DNA of 64,000 bases from Planotetraspora thailandica (GCF_016863335.1 NZ_BOOR01000029.1:59536-123535); one strand, 5' to 3'. Counted from the stretch's first letter, positions 1 to 8,889 are shown. Notes: generated by a model not told the origin, from the sequence alone. Program-made: numbers and translations.

Positions 1-427
1 CGCCGAAGATCGGATCGCGGAGGTCCTGCGACTGGACCATGTCCGACCGGTATCCCTGAGGCGTCCGGTATCGCGCATAGCCCCGGTCGACCTGCACGAC
101 GCGCGTCCCGGGGCCGAACATGGCGATCACCTGGTCGGCGGTGAACGGCTTCCCGTCGTCGGGGCCCTCCGAGCTCACGGAGTAGCCGTCGCCGTATTCC
201 TCCTGGACGACGTTGGTCGTCTCGGGAGAGCCGCCGATGATGGCGTCGGCCCGTCCCAGGGGCATCTCCCCCTGGTCGTCCGGGCCGAGGGCGCCGGTCA
301 GGGCCGACCCGAGGAACGTGACGACGGCAACGGGAAGGGCGATCATCGCGAGAATCAGCGCGCTGCGGCGCTTGGAGCGCCACGCGTTCCTGCGGGAGAT
401 CCGGAGCGCGACCCTGAAGGCGCTCAT
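1..427 (-). CDS. ABC transporter permease (FtsX/MacB-like), N-terminal part, cut by window edge
   Basis: The first 142 codons of a membrane protein; the rest lies beyond the left edge. It opens with MSAFRVALRISRRNAW, a basic stretch, then a hydrophobic segment (about residues 24-45, ALILAMIALPVAVVTFLG-like), then an extracytoplasmic region. This is the usual start of FtsX/MacB-type permeases, which have one N-terminal helix followed by a large outer domain. The ATG overlaps the TGA of the upstream ATPase gene (ATGA), so the two are almost certainly translationally coupled partners. The substrate cannot be told; this class often exports antibiotics or lipids, or senses envelope stress. The family call rests on topology and context. 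Confidence 0.8.
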   Translation of the reverse strand, partial: MSAFRVALRISRRNAWRSKRRSALILAMIALPVAVVTFLGSALTGALGPDDQGEMPLGRADAIIGGSPETTNVVQEEYGDGYSVSSEGPDDGKPFTADQVIAMFGPGTRVVQVDRGYARYRTPQGYRSDMVQSQDLRDPIFG

Positions 428-1179
428 CGGGCGCTCACCAGGCCTGCCGTGGCCGAATCGACGATCTGGCCATCGCGCAGGAAGACGACCCGATCGGCCC
501 AGCCGGCATAGCGAGGCTCGTGGGTGACGAGCAGGACCGCCGCTCCGGCGTCGGCCCTGGCGCGCAGCAGCCGCAGGATGTCGTCGCCCGTCGCGGTGTC
601 GAGGGCACCGGTCGGCTCGTCGGCGAGGATGAGCCGCCGCTCGCCCACCAGCGCACGGGCGATGGCCACCCGCTGACGCTGACCTCCCGACAGCTCGTCG
701 GGGAAACGACCGGCCAGGTCCGCGAGGCCGATCTCGTCGAGGACGGCCAGGGCCTCCTGCCTCGCCTTCGCCGTACGGACCCCGTCCAGCTCTCTCGGCA
801 ACATGACGTTCTCGACGGCCGTCAGCGACGGGATGAGGTTAAGGTCCTGGAAGACGTAACCCACGCGCTTCCTGCGCAAGGCGGCCAGCCGCGACGGCGG
901 CAGTCGGTCGAGAAGCTCTCCCTCGACCCTGACGTGCCCGGACGCCGCCCGATCGAGGCCACCGGCGATGTTGAGCAGGGTGGACTTGCCCGAGCCCGAG
1001 GGCCCCATCACCGCGATGAGCTCACCCGCCCAGACGTTCAGGCTGATCTCTTTCAGCGCGTGGACGGCCTGCGTTCCTTCCACGTGGACACGGCTGACGT
1101 CGGCCAACTCCACGACGAGAGCACGACCCGGATCTACCTCGGCGACGGGTGGGACGGGGGACGGATCACGATCGATCAT
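424..1179 (-). CDS. ABC transporter ATP-binding protein (LolD/MacB/SalX type)
   Basis: A 251-residue nucleotide-binding subunit that powers the adjacent permease from the cytoplasmic face. Visible motifs are Walker A GPSGSGKST (about residue 59), Q-loop in YVFQDLNLIPSLT, signature LSGGQRQRVAIARAL, Walker B LILADEPTGALD and the switch histidine in VTHEP. The GALD after Walker B is typical of the LolD/MacB export family. Its start overlaps the stop of padR (ATGA) and its stop overlaps the permease start (ATGA), giving a three-gene operon, regulator first. No residue appears to be missing. Confidence 0.95.
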   Translation of the reverse strand: MIDRDPSPVPPVAEVDPGRALVVELADVSRVHVEGTQAVHALKEISLNVWAGELIAVMGPSGSGKSTLLNIAGGLDRAASGHVRVEGELLDRLPPSRLAALRRKRVGYVFQDLNLIPSLTAVENVMLPRELDGVRTAKARQEALAVLDEIGLADLAGRFPDELSGGQRQRVAIARALVGERRLILADEPTGALDTATGDDILRLLRARADAGAAVLLVTHEPRYAGWADRVVFLRDGQIVDSATAGLVSAR

Positions 1180-1715
1180 TGCTGTTCCTGGGGGTGCTGG
1201 AGGGATCTGCGGGAGAGGACGGCCTCGCAGTGGTCGAGCCAGCGCAGCTCGGCCTCGGCCTGGAAAATCTTGGAATCGAGAATCAGCGTCTGCGCGGTGT
1301 CAAGCGGAGGATCCAGACCCCGCTTGACCCGGGTGAGGTCCTGCAGGGTTCGCATGGTCGCGGTCCGTTGGGCCTGGACGACCTGTGTGACGTCGACTCC
1401 GGGGGCGGTGACGGCCATGGCGAGCTTGATGGCGAGCTCGTCGCGCGGCCGCTCGGTCTGGGTGATGGGCGTGACGAACCAGCGATCGACCTCGGCCCGC
1501 CCGTCCTGAGTGATCGAGTAGGCGATCCGGCCCTGTTCGTCCTGCTCCCCGGGCGCGACGAGACCGTCCCGCTCCATGCGCGACAACGTCGTATAGACCT
1601 GGCCGATGTTCAGCGGCCAGGTCGCCCCCGTCGACGCCTCGAACTCGGCGCGCAACTGATAGCCGTGTCGTGATCCCTGACTGAGCAGGGCGAGCAGACC
1701 GTGCCGGATGGACAT
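1176..1715 (-). CDS. PadR family transcriptional regulator
   Basis: A DNA-binding repressor of 179 residues with an N-terminal winged helix (SIRHGLLALLSQGSRHGYQLRAEFEASTG, then GQVYTTLSRMERDGLVAPGEQDEQGR) and a C-terminal dimerisation helix region (residues about 95-175), the PadR-s1/VirR-like layout. An upstream in-frame ATG at 1796 would add 27 residues unlike the family. The ATG at 1715 gives the canonical start and sits 2 bases from a 24 bp palindrome that must be its operator. First gene of the operon with the ABC ATPase and permease, so it very probably autoregulates and senses a compound exported by them. Confidence 0.93.
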   Translation of the reverse strand: MSIRHGLLALLSQGSRHGYQLRAEFEASTGATWPLNIGQVYTTLSRMERDGLVAPGEQDEQGRIAYSITQDGRAEVDRWFVTPITQTERPRDELAIKLAMAVTAPGVDVTQVVQAQRTATMRTLQDLTRVKRGLDPPLDTAQTLILDSKIFQAEAELRWLDHCEAVLSRRSLQHPQEQQ

Positions 1716-1717
1716 GA

Positions 1718-1752
1718 ATACTGAGTATGCATACTCAGTATGCTTGGGGCAA
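1718..1752 (-). promoter_or_regulatory. PadR operator and leaderless promoter of the ABC operon
   Basis: A perfect 24 bp palindrome at 1718-1741 (half-site ATACTGAGTATG) ends two bases before the padR ATG. On the minus strand TTGCCC (1747-1752) lies 17 bp from CATACT (1724-1729), giving a -35/-10 pair whose predicted start falls within a few bases of the ATG. There is no Shine-Dalgarno sequence, as the palindrome occupies its place. The mRNA is therefore probably leaderless and repressor binding would cover the -10. The palindrome is directly visible; its use by this PadR is inferred from position. Confidence 0.8.
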
Positions 1753-2044
1753 TCCTGAACCCACGACGGGACACGCGTGGGGCCCGGCACCCGCACGGGG
1801 CGGCCCGGTGGGATGCCCCGCGCGCCGGGGCCGCAGGGAGAACCCCAACCGGGGCGACATTTCCTGATATCAACTCGCCCTAAAAGCCGTCCGAACCAGG
1901 CTTTCCACGCGAGGAACGCGATCTATGTGGCTACTGATGCGTCATGATATTTCGGACAACCGAGTGACTTAATGGGGCAAAAATCTGTCAAACGGACCAT
2001 AATGGCGATTTGCATCCAGAGTCGAGCCCCACTGGAGAACGATC

Positions 2045-2998
2045 GTGAAGAGAGCGCTCGGAGCCATTCTGTGCGCCGGAACCCTTGCGGCCTGCGGAGG
2101 TCCGACGGCTTCCACGGCGGCCGGAGCGCCGGCCGCCGACGCACAGGCCGAGATCTCCGCCGACCCCACGCCGACCGACTCACCGACCCCCACGCCGTCT
2201 CCCTCACCGACCGAGAGCAAGAACTGCCGGGTCGCGGTGTCCAAGCCGTCCCTCGCCTCGGACGGGAAGGTGCACGCGGCGGGTTCACGGGCGGGCTGCG
2301 TCACGAAGGCGACCTTCCGGGTCCGGCTCTGGAGGGACCAGCCCGGGAGGGACCGCGTGACGAAGAGCGGCTCCCAGAAGATCGTGAACGGCCGCATCAC
2401 TCTCACAGTGCCCTGCGGGAACGGCTTCTTCTACGCCGCCGTGTCCGACTACCTGGGACATTCGGTCAGGTCGAAGACGGTCAGCCTGTCGTGCCCGAAG
2501 CCGCCCAAGCCGTCCGGCGGCTCGTCGGCTTCCGCGGGATCGTCCGAGGGTTCGACCGGTGGCTCCTCAAGCGGATCGGACGGGTCCTCGTCGGCCGAGT
2601 CGTCGTCGACCGGCGGGACGACCATCGAGCAGCAGGTCCTGAGCCTCACCAACGCCGAGCGCGCCAAGGCCGGCTGCCGCCCGCTCAAGGCCAACGCCAA
2701 GCTCCGGGCCGCCGCGTACGGACACTCGGCCGACATGTCCGCGCAGAACTACTTCCAGCATGACTCCAAGGACGGCCGGACCTTCGCCGACCGCATCAAG
2801 GCGGCCGGATACTCCTACTCCGCGGCGGCCGAGAACATCGCGGAGGGTTACCCCACCGCCGCGGCCGTCGTGGACGGGTGGATGAACAGCCCGGGCCACC
2901 GCGCGAACATCCTGAACTGCACCTACACCGACATCGGCGTCGGATACGTCAAGGCGGGCGGACCGTACTGGACGCAGGACTTCGGCAAGCCCATGTGA
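2045..2998 (+). CDS. CAP/SCP-domain (YkwD-like) secreted lipoprotein
   Basis: A 317-residue predicted lipoprotein with signal peptide MKRALGAILCAGTLAAC and lipobox LAAC (Cys17). A Pro/Thr/Ser spacer follows, then a small cysteine-containing domain (about residues 58-145), then a long Ser/Gly linker (about 160-195). The C-terminus is a CAP domain with EQQVLSLTNAERAKAGC, GHSADMSAQNYFQHDS, AENIAEG and GWMNSPGHRANILN, i.e. the conserved His/Glu/Glu/His set. CAP proteins of this bacterial class are extracellular with poorly defined function. The start is GTG at 2045 with GGAG seven bases upstream. A possible -10 (CATAAT, 1998-2003) lies upstream. Confidence 0.9.
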   Translation: MKRALGAILCAGTLAACGGPTASTAAGAPAADAQAEISADPTPTDSPTPTPSPSPTESKNCRVAVSKPSLASDGKVHAAGSRAGCVTKATFRVRLWRDQPGRDRVTKSGSQKIVNGRITLTVPCGNGFFYAAVSDYLGHSVRSKTVSLSCPKPPKPSGGSSASAGSSEGSTGGSSSGSDGSSSAESSSTGGTTIEQQVLSLTNAERAKAGCRPLKANAKLRAAAYGHSADMSAQNYFQHDSKDGRTFADRIKAAGYSYSAAAENIAEGYPTAAAVVDGWMNSPGHRANILNCTYTDIGVGYVKAGGPYWTQDFGKPM

Positions 2999-3045
2999 CC
3001 AAAAGGCTCCAAATCACAGGACAACAACGCCCCAAAAAGGAGAGA

Positions 3046-3099
3046 ATGCGAGGATCTTCTAGACACCCCCCACGGCTGCATCGGATACTCCAGTCATGA
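3046..3099 (+). CDS. 17-residue leader micro-ORF coupled to the FHA gene
   Basis: An ATG preceded by AAAGGAGA (3036-3043) opens a 17-codon frame, MRGSSRHPPRLHRILQS, ending in a TGA that overlaps the ATG of the next gene (ATGA at 3096-3099). The FHA gene itself has no Shine-Dalgarno sequence, so this micro-ORF probably loads ribosomes that re-initiate on it. The peptide is basic (His/Arg-rich) and resembles nothing I know. It may matter only through its translation. Confidence 0.5.
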   Translation: MRGSSRHPPRLHRILQS

Positions 3100-3626
3100 G
3101 CTCTCCCCCGGTTCGCGCCTCGGACGGAGATCGCGAGCGCGCGCTCAGCGAACTCCGCGACCGCGCCGCCGAGGGCCGGCTGTCCATGGACACGTTCGTC
3201 GGCCGGGTCGACATGGCGCTGCGGGCGCAAAGCCGCGGCGAACTGGATGAACTGGTCGCCGACCTGCCTCAGCGCGGGCGCATGCGCCGGCGGATCACCG
3301 AGGCCGTCAGCTCGATGTCGGACTTCACCCGCCGGGTCGAGAGCGCTTGGCGCCGTCCGCGCCTCCCCCGGCTCGCGCTGCCCGTCGACAGGCGGGTCCG
3401 CTATGTCGTCGGCCGGGGATCCGGCTGCGACCTCGTGCTGACCGACCTGACGGTGTCGCGCGTCCATGCCGAGCTCCGCCGCGACGAGGACGACGCCTGG
3501 CTGCTCGTCGACCTGGGCTCCATGAACGGGACCCGGCTGAACGGCTGGCGTCTCGCCGGGCCCGCCAAAGTAAGGACGGGCGACGAGATCGCTTTCGGCG
3601 ACTGCGTGTTCATGATTTCCGCCTGA
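3096..3626 (+). CDS. DUF1707 and FHA domain protein
   Basis: A 176-residue protein with an N-terminal DUF1707 domain (residues 5-58: VRASDGDRERALSELRDRAAEGRLSMDTFVGRVDMAL, LDELVADLP) and a C-terminal FHA domain (about 100-175: RYVVGRGSGCDLVLTD, VSRVHAEL, SMNGTRLNG). The GR, SRxH and NGT residues that bind phosphothreonine are all present. No membrane segment is seen, so it is probably cytoplasmic and reads phosphorylation by a Ser/Thr kinase. Three such kinases lie at 35.8-41.4 kb, but a link is only a guess. The start has no ribosome-binding site and overlaps the stop of the micro-ORF at 3046. Confidence 0.92.
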   Translation: MSSPPVRASDGDRERALSELRDRAAEGRLSMDTFVGRVDMALRAQSRGELDELVADLPQRGRMRRRITEAVSSMSDFTRRVESAWRRPRLPRLALPVDRRVRYVVGRGSGCDLVLTDLTVSRVHAELRRDEDDAWLLVDLGSMNGTRLNGWRLAGPAKVRTGDEIAFGDCVFMISA

Positions 3627-3721
3627 TCACGCTTTATCGGGGAACAGATACGCATATTTCCGCATAGCGGTGCCGTCGAGAATTCTCAATGATCGCGAAA
3701 GCCTGTCATTGGGGGTTGATT

Positions 3722-5278
3722 GTGCGGTTATCACGTCGGCCTTCGATCTTCCTTGCCGGAGCCGTACTCGTGGCGGGGGTCACGATCTCGGGTGCTCCGG
3801 CGAACGCGGCCGACCCGGCGGGCCCGGCGCCAGGTGCCGGCGACCTCGTGCACGACATCGACCGGATTCTCAGCGATCCGCGCCTCACTACGGCGCAGGC
3901 CGGCGTCGTCGTGAGGAGCGCGCGGACCGGCGAAGACCTCTACATGCGGGAACCAGGCAAACTGTTCATCCCCGCGTCCAACACCAAGCTGGTGACCTCG
4001 GCCGCCGCGGTCGAGACGCTGGGGCTGGACTACCGCTTCACCACCTCGGTCCTGTCCACCGCCAAGCCCGGCCGCACCATCGAGGGCGACATCGTGCTCA
4101 AAGGGACGGGCGACCCCACCATGCTCGCCTCCGACTATGACGCGCTCGCCGCCCAGGTCGCCCGCTCGGGGGTCAAGGAGGTCAGGGGACGCCTGGTCGC
4201 CGACGACACCTGGTTCGACGACGTACGGCTCGGCGCAGACTGGACCTGGGACGACGAGCCCTACTACTACGCGGGCCAGATTTCGGCGCTGACCGCCTCC
4301 CCCGACACCGACTACGACGCGGGATCGGTGATCGTGTCGGTCGATCCGGGCAGCGCGCCCGGCAGACCGGCCAAGGTGACCACGACACCTCCGACCGACT
4401 ACCTGAAGATCGTCAACAGGGCGGTCACCGGGACGACCACCGACGCCGGCATCACCCGTGACCACGGCACGAACACGGTCGTGGTCACCGGCACTGTCGC
4501 CGACCGGTACGAGGACTGGATCTCGGTGTGGGGCCCCACCCTCTACGCGGCGGGCCTGTTCCGCAAGAGCCTCGCCGAGCACGGCGTTCGCGTGCTCGGC
4601 CCCACGGTGCGCGGGGCCGCGCCCACCGGGGCGTCGCTGCTGGCCGGTCGCGAGTCGATGCCGCTGAGCCGCCTCCTCGTCCCGTTCCTGAAGCTGAGCA
4701 ACAACATGCACGCGGAGATCCTCACCAAGGCGATGGGCCGCAAGGTGTCCAACCAGGGCACCTGGGCGGCCGGGCTCGCGGTGACCTCGGCGTTCGCGCA
4801 GAACAACGGGATTTCTACGGTGCGGCTGCGCGACGGCTCCGGCCTTTCCCGCATCGACGGCCTGACGCCGGCCGGCCTCGCCTCGCTTCTGGTGAACCTC
4901 AGGGACAAGCCGTGGTTCCCGACCTGGTACGAGGCGCTGCCCGTCGCCGGAAGGAGGGGGCGTTTCGTCGGGGGGACGCTCAGCAGCCGGATGGCCGGCA
5001 CTCCCGCGGCCGGCAACGTGCACGCCAAGACGGGTTCCCTCACCGGCGTCTCAGCGTTGTCGGGCTACGTGAGCAGCGCCGACGGCGAGCCACTGGTCTT
5101 CTCCATCATCTCCAACGGCTACCTGTCCCCCTCCGTCAAGGACCTGGAGGACAAGATCGTCGTACGGCTGGCCCAGTTCACGCGGTCGGCCCCCGTCGAC
5201 GGGGCCCCGGCCCCGCAGGTGAGCCCGCCCATCAACGGCGACAAAGAGTGCTCATGGCTCAAGCCCGCCCGGTGCTGA
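3722..5278 (+). CDS. dacB: D-alanyl-D-alanine carboxypeptidase/endopeptidase (PBP4, peptidase S13)
   Basis: An exported peptidoglycan enzyme of about 518 residues that removes terminal D-Ala or cuts cross-links. The active-site motifs are SNTK (in PASNTKLVTSAAAV, the SxxK nucleophile), SNN (in LKLSNNMHAEILTKAMG) and KTG (in HAKTGSLTGVSALSGYV). The long insert between SxxK and SxN is typical of the PBP4/S13 class. I chose GTG 3722, preceded by GGGGG, because it gives a clean signal peptide (RLSRRPSIFLAGAVLVAG, cut after ANA). An in-frame ATG at 3689 is possible. It ends convergently with ilvC, separated by a strong terminator. Confidence 0.93.
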   Translation: MRLSRRPSIFLAGAVLVAGVTISGAPANAADPAGPAPGAGDLVHDIDRILSDPRLTTAQAGVVVRSARTGEDLYMREPGKLFIPASNTKLVTSAAAVETLGLDYRFTTSVLSTAKPGRTIEGDIVLKGTGDPTMLASDYDALAAQVARSGVKEVRGRLVADDTWFDDVRLGADWTWDDEPYYYAGQISALTASPDTDYDAGSVIVSVDPGSAPGRPAKVTTTPPTDYLKIVNRAVTGTTTDAGITRDHGTNTVVVTGTVADRYEDWISVWGPTLYAAGLFRKSLAEHGVRVLGPTVRGAAPTGASLLAGRESMPLSRLLVPFLKLSNNMHAEILTKAMGRKVSNQGTWAAGLAVTSAFAQNNGISTVRLRDGSGLSRIDGLTPAGLASLLVNLRDKPWFPTWYEALPVAGRRGRFVGGTLSSRMAGTPAAGNVHAKTGSLTGVSALSGYVSSADGEPLVFSIISNGYLSPSVKDLEDKIVVRLAQFTRSAPVDGAPAPQVSPPINGDKECSWLKPARC

Positions 5279-5310
5279 GCCGTACGGATGTGTGCGACCC
5301 CAACCGGTCG

Positions 5311-5321
5311 TGCATGATCAC
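5311..5321 (-). repeat. Lone half-site of the GTGATCATGCA repeat family
   Basis: GTGATCATGCA on the minus strand, i.e. the first 11 bases of the 53-bp-period repeat found at 13.8, 58.8 and 63.7 kb, lying just before the dacB/ilvC terminator between two convergent genes. There is no downstream conserved part, so it is either a decayed copy or chance. I favour a decayed copy because of the intergenic location. Confidence 0.45.
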
Positions 5322-5331
5322 ACCCAATACA

Positions 5332-5368
5332 CGAGGGCGGCGCCGCCGGGAAGGCGGCGCCGCCCTCG
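5332..5368. terminator. Bidirectional hairpin terminator between dacB and ilvC
   Basis: A perfect 16 bp stem (CGAGGGCGGCGCCGCC at 5332-5347 with its complement at 5353-5368) and a 5 nt loop, lying between convergent stop codons. There is no U-tract on either side, as is usual in actinomycetes. Confidence 0.8.
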
Positions 5369-5398
5369 CGCCATGACGTCCGCGGAAGCGGGCCGGGG

Positions 5399-6394
5399 CT
5401 ACTGACCCTTCAGCCAGCTCATCATCGGGCGCAGCTTGGCACCGGTCTGCTCGATCGGGTGCGCCGCCAGCTCCTCGCGGTACCTGTTGAACTCCTTCTG
5501 GCCCGAGTCGAACTCCTCGACCAGCTCACGGGCGAAGCTGCCGTTCTGGACCTCGTCGAGGATGCGGCGCATCTCCTTCTTGGTCTCGGCGTTCACCACG
5601 CGCGGGCCGCGGCTGTAACCGCCGTACTCGGCGGTGTCGGAGACCGACCAGTACATCTTGGAGATGCCGCCCTCGTACATGAGGTCGACGATGAGCTTCA
5701 TCTCGTGGAGGCACTCGAAGTAGGCGACCTCGGGCTGGTAACCGGCCTCGATCAGCGTCTCGAACCCGGCCTTGATCAGCTCGGAGACGCCGCCGCACAG
5801 CACCGCCTGCTCGCCGAACAGGTCAGTCTCGGTCTCCTCGGTGAAGGTCGTCTTCAGCGCGCCGGCGCGGGTGCCGCCGATGCCCTTGGCGTACGACAGG
5901 ACGAGCGGCCACGCCTTGCCGGTGGCGTCGCGCTCAACGGCGACGAGGACCGGTACACCGCGGCCGGCCGCGTACTGCCGGCGAACGAGGTGACCCGGGC
6001 CCTTGGGAGCGACCATGGCCACGTCGACGCCCTCCGGCGCCTCGATGAGGCCGTAGCGGATGTTGAGGCCGTGTCCGAAGAACAGCGCGTCACCCTCGAC
6101 CAGGTTCGGCTTCACGTGCTCGGCGTAGAGGTGCCGCTGAACGTGGTCCGGAGCGAGGATCATCGTGAGGTCGGCCTCTTCGACGGCCTCCGAGGGCGAC
6201 AGGACACGCAGGCCGTCGGCCTCCGCCTTCTCCCTGCTCTTGGAGCCCTCCGGGAGGCCCACGCGGACGTCCACGCCGGAGTCACGCAGGCTCAGGGCAT
6301 GAGCGTGACCCTGGCTGCCGTAGCCGAGGACGGCCACGTGCCGGTCCTGGATGACGGACAGGTCGGCGTCGTCGTCGTAGTAGATCTCAGTCAC
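5399..6394 (-). CDS. ilvC: Ketol-acid reductoisomerase (NADP+)
   Basis: The second step of valine/isoleucine/leucine synthesis: isomerisation and NADPH reduction of acetolactate or acetohydroxybutyrate. At 331 residues it is a class I (short) enzyme. Visible parts are the Rossmann motif [17 protein letters not shown] (about residues 23-40), [13 protein letters not shown] and the Mg2+-binding region [14 protein letters not shown] with its acidic residues. The start is GTG 6394 ([11 protein letters not shown]) with GAAAGG about seven bases before it; an upstream extension is possible in frame but unlike the family. Last gene of ilvBNC; a 76 bp gap from ilvN may hold a processing or promoter site. 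Confidence 0.97.
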   Translation of the reverse strand: MTEIYYDDDADLSVIQDRHVAVLGYGSQGHAHALSLRDSGVDVRVGLPEGSKSREKAEADGLRVLSPSEAVEEADLTMILAPDHVQRHLYAEHVKPNLVEGDALFFGHGLNIRYGLIEAPEGVDVAMVAPKGPGHLVRRQYAAGRGVPVLVAVERDATGKAWPLVLSYAKGIGGTRAGALKTTFTEETETDLFGEQAVLCGGVSELIKAGFETLIEAGYQPEVAYFECLHEMKLIVDLMYEGGISKMYWSVSDTAEYGGYSRGPRVVNAETKKEMRRILDEVQNGSFARELVEEFDSGQKEFNRYREELAAHPIEQTGAKLRPMMSWLKGQ

Positions 6395-6470
6395 TTGCTT
6401 GCCTTTCAGATCGGACGGCCGGGCTCGCCACGGGTCCGGCCACGTGCGTACGGCGGTGCGGCCCGTACGG

Positions 6471-6995
6471 CTATGCGATGCGATCGAGCGCCCGAAGCGA
6501 GCGGTCGGTGATGGAACGGGCACCGCGGCCGACGGCCACCATGCCCGACTGCACGAGTTCCTTGATGCCGTAGGGCTCCAGGACCCTGACGAACGCCTGT
6601 AGCTTGTCCGTCGTGCCGGTGACCTCGATCGTCACCGCGTCTGTGGACACGTCCACGCAGCGCGCGCGGAACAGGTTGACCAGCTCCAGGACGTGGCCGC
6701 GGCTCTCCGCGTCGGTCCTGACCTTGATCAGCATGAGCTCTCGCTGGACCGACTGGCCGTTGTCCAGCTCGACGATCTTGAGGACGTTGACCAGCTTGTT
6801 GAGCTGCTTGGTCACCTGCTCGAGCGGGAGGTCCTCGACGTTGACCACGATGGTCATCCGCGAGATGTCATGGTGCTCGGTCGGCCCGACGGCCAGGGAG
6901 TCGATGTTGAACCCGCGGCGGCTGAAGAGCGCCGCGACCCGGGCCAGGACTCCCGGCTTGTTCTCCACCAGCACCGACAGCGTGTGACGGCTCAT
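6471..6995 (-). CDS. ilvN: Acetolactate synthase small (regulatory) subunit
   Basis: A 174-residue regulatory subunit of acetohydroxyacid synthase; it binds valine and activates the IlvB catalytic subunit. An N-terminal ACT domain ([31 protein letters not shown]) is followed by the C-terminal small-subunit domain ([31 protein letters not shown], through [20 protein letters not shown]). The ATG overlaps the ilvB stop (ATGA), so translation is coupled and equimolar synthesis expected. Confidence 0.97.
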   Translation of the reverse strand: MSRHTLSVLVENKPGVLARVAALFSRRGFNIDSLAVGPTEHHDISRMTIVVNVEDLPLEQVTKQLNKLVNVLKIVELDNGQSVQRELMLIKVRTDAESRGHVLELVNLFRARCVDVSTDAVTIEVTGTTDKLQAFVRVLEPYGIKELVQSGMVAVGRGARSITDRSLRALDRIA

Positions 6996-8737
6996 TCTTC
7001 GTTCTCCCACTTCGGCGCCATGTCCTGGGCGTACTTGATGTCGTCGTTGCTGGTGCCGGCGGCGACCATCGGCCACACCATCGCGTCCTGGTGAACCACG
7101 AAGTCGATCACCACGGGCACGTCGTTGATCTCCATGGCTTTGCGGATGGTGGCGTCGACGTCCTCCGGCCGCTCGCACCGCAGGCCGACGCACCCGTAGG
7201 CCTCGGCCAGCTTCACGAAGTCCGGAATCCTCTTGACCCGCTGCAGGTCGGTATTGGAGTACCGCTGCTCGTAGAACAGGGTCTGCCACTGCCTGACCAT
7301 GCCAAGGTTACCGTTGTTGATGACCGCCACCTTGACGGGCACTCCCTCGATCGCGCAGGTCGCGAGCTCCTGGTTGGTCATCTGGAAGCAGCCGTCGCCG
7401 TCGACCGCCCACACCGTGGCGTCGGGGCGGCCCATCTTCGCGCCCATCGCGGCGGGGACGGCGAAGCCCATCGTGCCCGCGCCGCCCGAGTTGATGAAGG
7501 TCCCCGGCTTCTCGTAACCGATGAACTGCGCCGCCCACATCTGGTGCTGGCCGACGCCCGCCACGTAGAAGGCGTCGGGACCGACGATCGCGCTCAGCCG
7601 CTCCATGACGTACTGCGGGGCCAGGGAGCCGTCGTCGAATTCCTCGTAACCCAGGGGGTAGGTCTCCTTGTAACCGTTGAGGGTCTTCCACCAGTCGGTG
7701 TAGTCCCCCTTACGGCCGTCCTTGTGCTCGTTGCGCACCGCGGTGACCAGGTCGCCGATCACCTCGCGGCAGTCGCCGACGATCGGCACGTCCGCATGCC
7801 GGTTCTTGGAGATCTCCGCCGGATCGATGTCCGCGTGGATGACCTTGGCGTTCGGCGCGAAGCTCGACAACTGACCGGTCACCCGGTCGTCGAAACGTGT
7901 CCCGAGCGCGATCAGCAGGTCCGACCGCTGCAGTGCGCCCACCGCCGAGACGCTGCCGTGCATGCCCGGCATGCCCATGTGCTGGGGGTGGCTGTCGGGG
8001 AACGTGCCCCGGGCCATCAGCGTCGTCACCACCGGGATGCCGGTGAGCTCCGCCAGCTCGAGCAGCTCGGCCGACGCGCCCGCCTTGTGCACTCCGCCGC
8101 CGACGTACAGCACGGGCCGGCGCGCCTCATTCATCAGCTTGGCGGCCTCACGGATCTGCTTGGAGTGCGGCCTGGTCACCGGCCGGTAGCCCGGCAGCTG
8201 CATGACCGGGGGCCAGGAGAACTCCATCGTGTCCTGCAGGGCGTCCTTGGCGATGTCCACCAGCACCGGGCCGGGACGGCCGGTCGAGGCGATGTGGAAC
8301 GCCTCGACGATGGTCCGCGGGATGTCCGCGGCCTCGGTCACCAGGAAGTTGTGCTTGGTGATCGGCATGGTGATGCCGGAGATGTCCGCCTCCTGGAAGG
8401 CGTCGGTCCCGATCAGCTGGGTGGCCACCTGACCCGTGATCGCGACGATCGGCACCGAGTCCATGTACGCGTCCGCCAGCGGGGTGACCAGGTTGGTCGC
8501 ACCCGGTCCGCTGGTCGCCATGCAGACCCCCACCTTGCCGGTGGCCTGGGCGTATCCCTCGGCCGCATGGCCCGCGCCCTGCTCGTGCCGTACAAGGACG
8601 TGCCGGACCTTCACTGAGTCGTAAAGGGGATCGTAGGCGGGGAGTACGGCGCCGCCCGGGATCCCGAACACCGTGTCGACCCCGACGTGCTCCAGGGCTC
8701 TCACCAGGGCCTGGGCACCTGTCATCTGTTCGGTCAT
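6992..8737 (-). CDS. ilvB: Acetolactate synthase large (catalytic) subunit
   Basis: A 581-residue ThDP- and FAD-dependent enzyme condensing pyruvate with pyruvate or 2-oxobutyrate, the first common step of branched-chain amino acid synthesis. The catalytic Glu52 is in [15 protein letters not shown]; the ThDP/Mg motif is [20 protein letters not shown] ending in NNGN. The ATG at 8737 ([19 protein letters not shown]) has AGGA eight bases before it; longer in-frame starts would run through the attenuator and are rejected. It is transcribed behind a leader peptide and terminator at 8786-8889, so expression is controlled by attenuation. IlvN follows with a 4 bp overlap. Confidence 0.97.
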   Translation of the reverse strand: MTEQMTGAQALVRALEHVGVDTVFGIPGGAVLPAYDPLYDSVKVRHVLVRHEQGAGHAAEGYAQATGKVGVCMATSGPGATNLVTPLADAYMDSVPIVAITGQVATQLIGTDAFQEADISGITMPITKHNFLVTEAADIPRTIVEAFHIASTGRPGPVLVDIAKDALQDTMEFSWPPVMQLPGYRPVTRPHSKQIREAAKLMNEARRPVLYVGGGVHKAGASAELLELAELTGIPVVTTLMARGTFPDSHPQHMGMPGMHGSVSAVGALQRSDLLIALGTRFDDRVTGQLSSFAPNAKVIHADIDPAEISKNRHADVPIVGDCREVIGDLVTAVRNEHKDGRKGDYTDWWKTLNGYKETYPLGYEEFDDGSLAPQYVMERLSAIVGPDAFYVAGVGQHQMWAAQFIGYEKPGTFINSGGAGTMGFAVPAAMGAKMGRPDATVWAVDGDGCFQMTNQELATCAIEGVPVKVAVINNGNLGMVRQWQTLFYEQRYSNTDLQRVKRIPDFVKLAEAYGCVGLRCERPEDVDATIRKAMEINDVPVVIDFVVHQDAMVWPMVAAGTSNDDIKYAQDMAPKWENEE

Positions 8738-8785
8738 CGGCTCGTTCCTTGTGGCTGAGCTTGTCTTCTGGGATTGCGCTGGCAT

Positions 8786-8862
8786 AAAAAATGCCCCATC
8801 CGCTAAGCGGAGCTGGGGCGCGCGCAGGACCGAGAACTTCGTCAGGCTGCGCGCCTGCGAAG
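8786..8862 (-). promoter_or_regulatory. ilvBNC transcription attenuator
   Basis: In RNA order: a pause-type hairpin over the end of the leader peptide (8862-8837: CTTCGCAGG pairs with CCTGACGAAG with one bulged A), then a terminator hairpin (8819-8793: GCCCCA...CCGC/GCGG...TGGGGC) followed by six U residues (8791-8786). The segment GCGCGCAG in the leader peptide region can also pair with CTGCGCGC just before the terminator, an alternative fold. Together with the adjacent leader peptide rich in Ile/Leu/Val codons this is a classic amino-acid attenuator. The structures are read from sequence; the switching mechanism is inferred. Confidence 0.85.
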
Positions 8863-8889
8863 TACTACGAGGATCCCATCGCGATGCAT
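8842..8889 (-). CDS. ilv leader peptide
   Basis: A 15-codon frame, [15 protein letters not shown], with five consecutive branched-chain codons (ATC CTC GTA GTA CTT). When charged Ile/Leu/Val-tRNA is scarce the ribosome would stall here and shift the folding of the downstream attenuator. CTC, GTA and CTT are mixed codons; GTA and CTT are rare in such GC-rich genomes, which would sharpen stalling. GGTGGAG precedes the ATG by two bases. Start and function are supported by position 105 bp before ilvB. Confidence 0.85.
   Translation of the reverse strand: MHRDGILVVLRRRAA

Noticed and set aside
1900..2044. c-di-AMP (ydaO-type) riboswitch before the CAP lipoprotein gene
   Set aside because: Such switches often precede actinomycete wall enzymes, but I do not see the conserved core or a matching hairpin set here.
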